From Symsagittifera roscoffensis (taxonomy: Eukaryota > Xenacoelomorpha > Acoela > Convolutidae): DNA of 64,000 bases. The notes under the pieces were generated by a model. It did no database searches and was not told where the DNA came from. It saw only the letters and a program-made list of their open reading frames with translations. Positions 63,998-64,000 of this stretch are shown piece after piece. Made by a program: the position numbers and the translations under genes. Positions within the stretch are counted from its first letter, which is position 1, and the number at the start of each line of letters is the position of its first letter. The stretch spans positions 2,919,157 through 2,983,156 of the forward strand of contig NC_087070.1 in assembly GCF_963678635.1 (NCBI RefSeq), read 5' to 3'.

Positions 63998-64000
63998 TAT

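Overview
The window is AT-rich nuclear DNA from an animal, probably an invertebrate. The evidence is spliced genes with GT-AG introns, a complete Rab GTPase, an immunoglobulin-superfamily receptor, a RING protein, and dense transposon debris (LTR retroelement, LINE, Tc1/mariner, hAT-type MITEs, tRNA-derived SINEs, satellite array). Nothing suggests a bacterium, plasmid or free virus. I cannot name the species.

Layout. 1-9 kb: mostly non-coding, with local tandem duplications, AT-rich repeats, a near-perfect 139-bp palindrome and one plausible membrane-segment exon (minus, 4447-4552). 9-19 kb: a plausible acidic 3' terminal exon (minus, 9101-9234), a dead LINE (about 10.9-11.6 kb), a 990-bp fold-back repeat (12979-13968), a plausible short 3' terminal exon (15144-15270) and several MITE/SINE copies. 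19.9-24.1 kb: a complete four-exon Rab gene, 207 aa; its last intron appears to be GC-AG and its first intron carries hAT-type MITEs. 24.6-26.6 kb: five copies of a 398-bp satellite.

28.9-52.3 kb: one very large, decayed LTR retroelement of the Ty3/gypsy type. It has 410/409-bp LTRs starting TG and ending CA, a 4-bp target duplication (ATAC), gag-like frames with a CCHC zinc knuckle, protease, RT, RNase H and integrase. Downstream lie extra frames and a broken cysteine-rich envelope-like gene whose layout resembles chuvirus/mononegavirus-type glycoproteins. The 3' end is a tandem triplication of a 2363-bp unit that contains most of the LTR, so the locus reaches 23.4 kb (about 18.7 kb without the extra copies). 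Pol and env are interrupted by stops and frameshifts, and the two LTRs differ at about 5% of positions, so this is an old inactive copy.

52.8-53.3 kb: two 3' exons of a RING-finger gene (minus). 54.1-55.1 kb: an internally deleted Tc1/mariner copy. 56.9-61.1 kb: a seven-exon, phase-consistent model (minus, 5' end missing) for a type I membrane protein with about three Ig-like domains. 61-64 kb: repeats and no recognisable gene. The host genes (Rab, RING, Ig receptor) are unrelated to one another; the most unusual object is the LTR element with its captured envelope and accessory frames.
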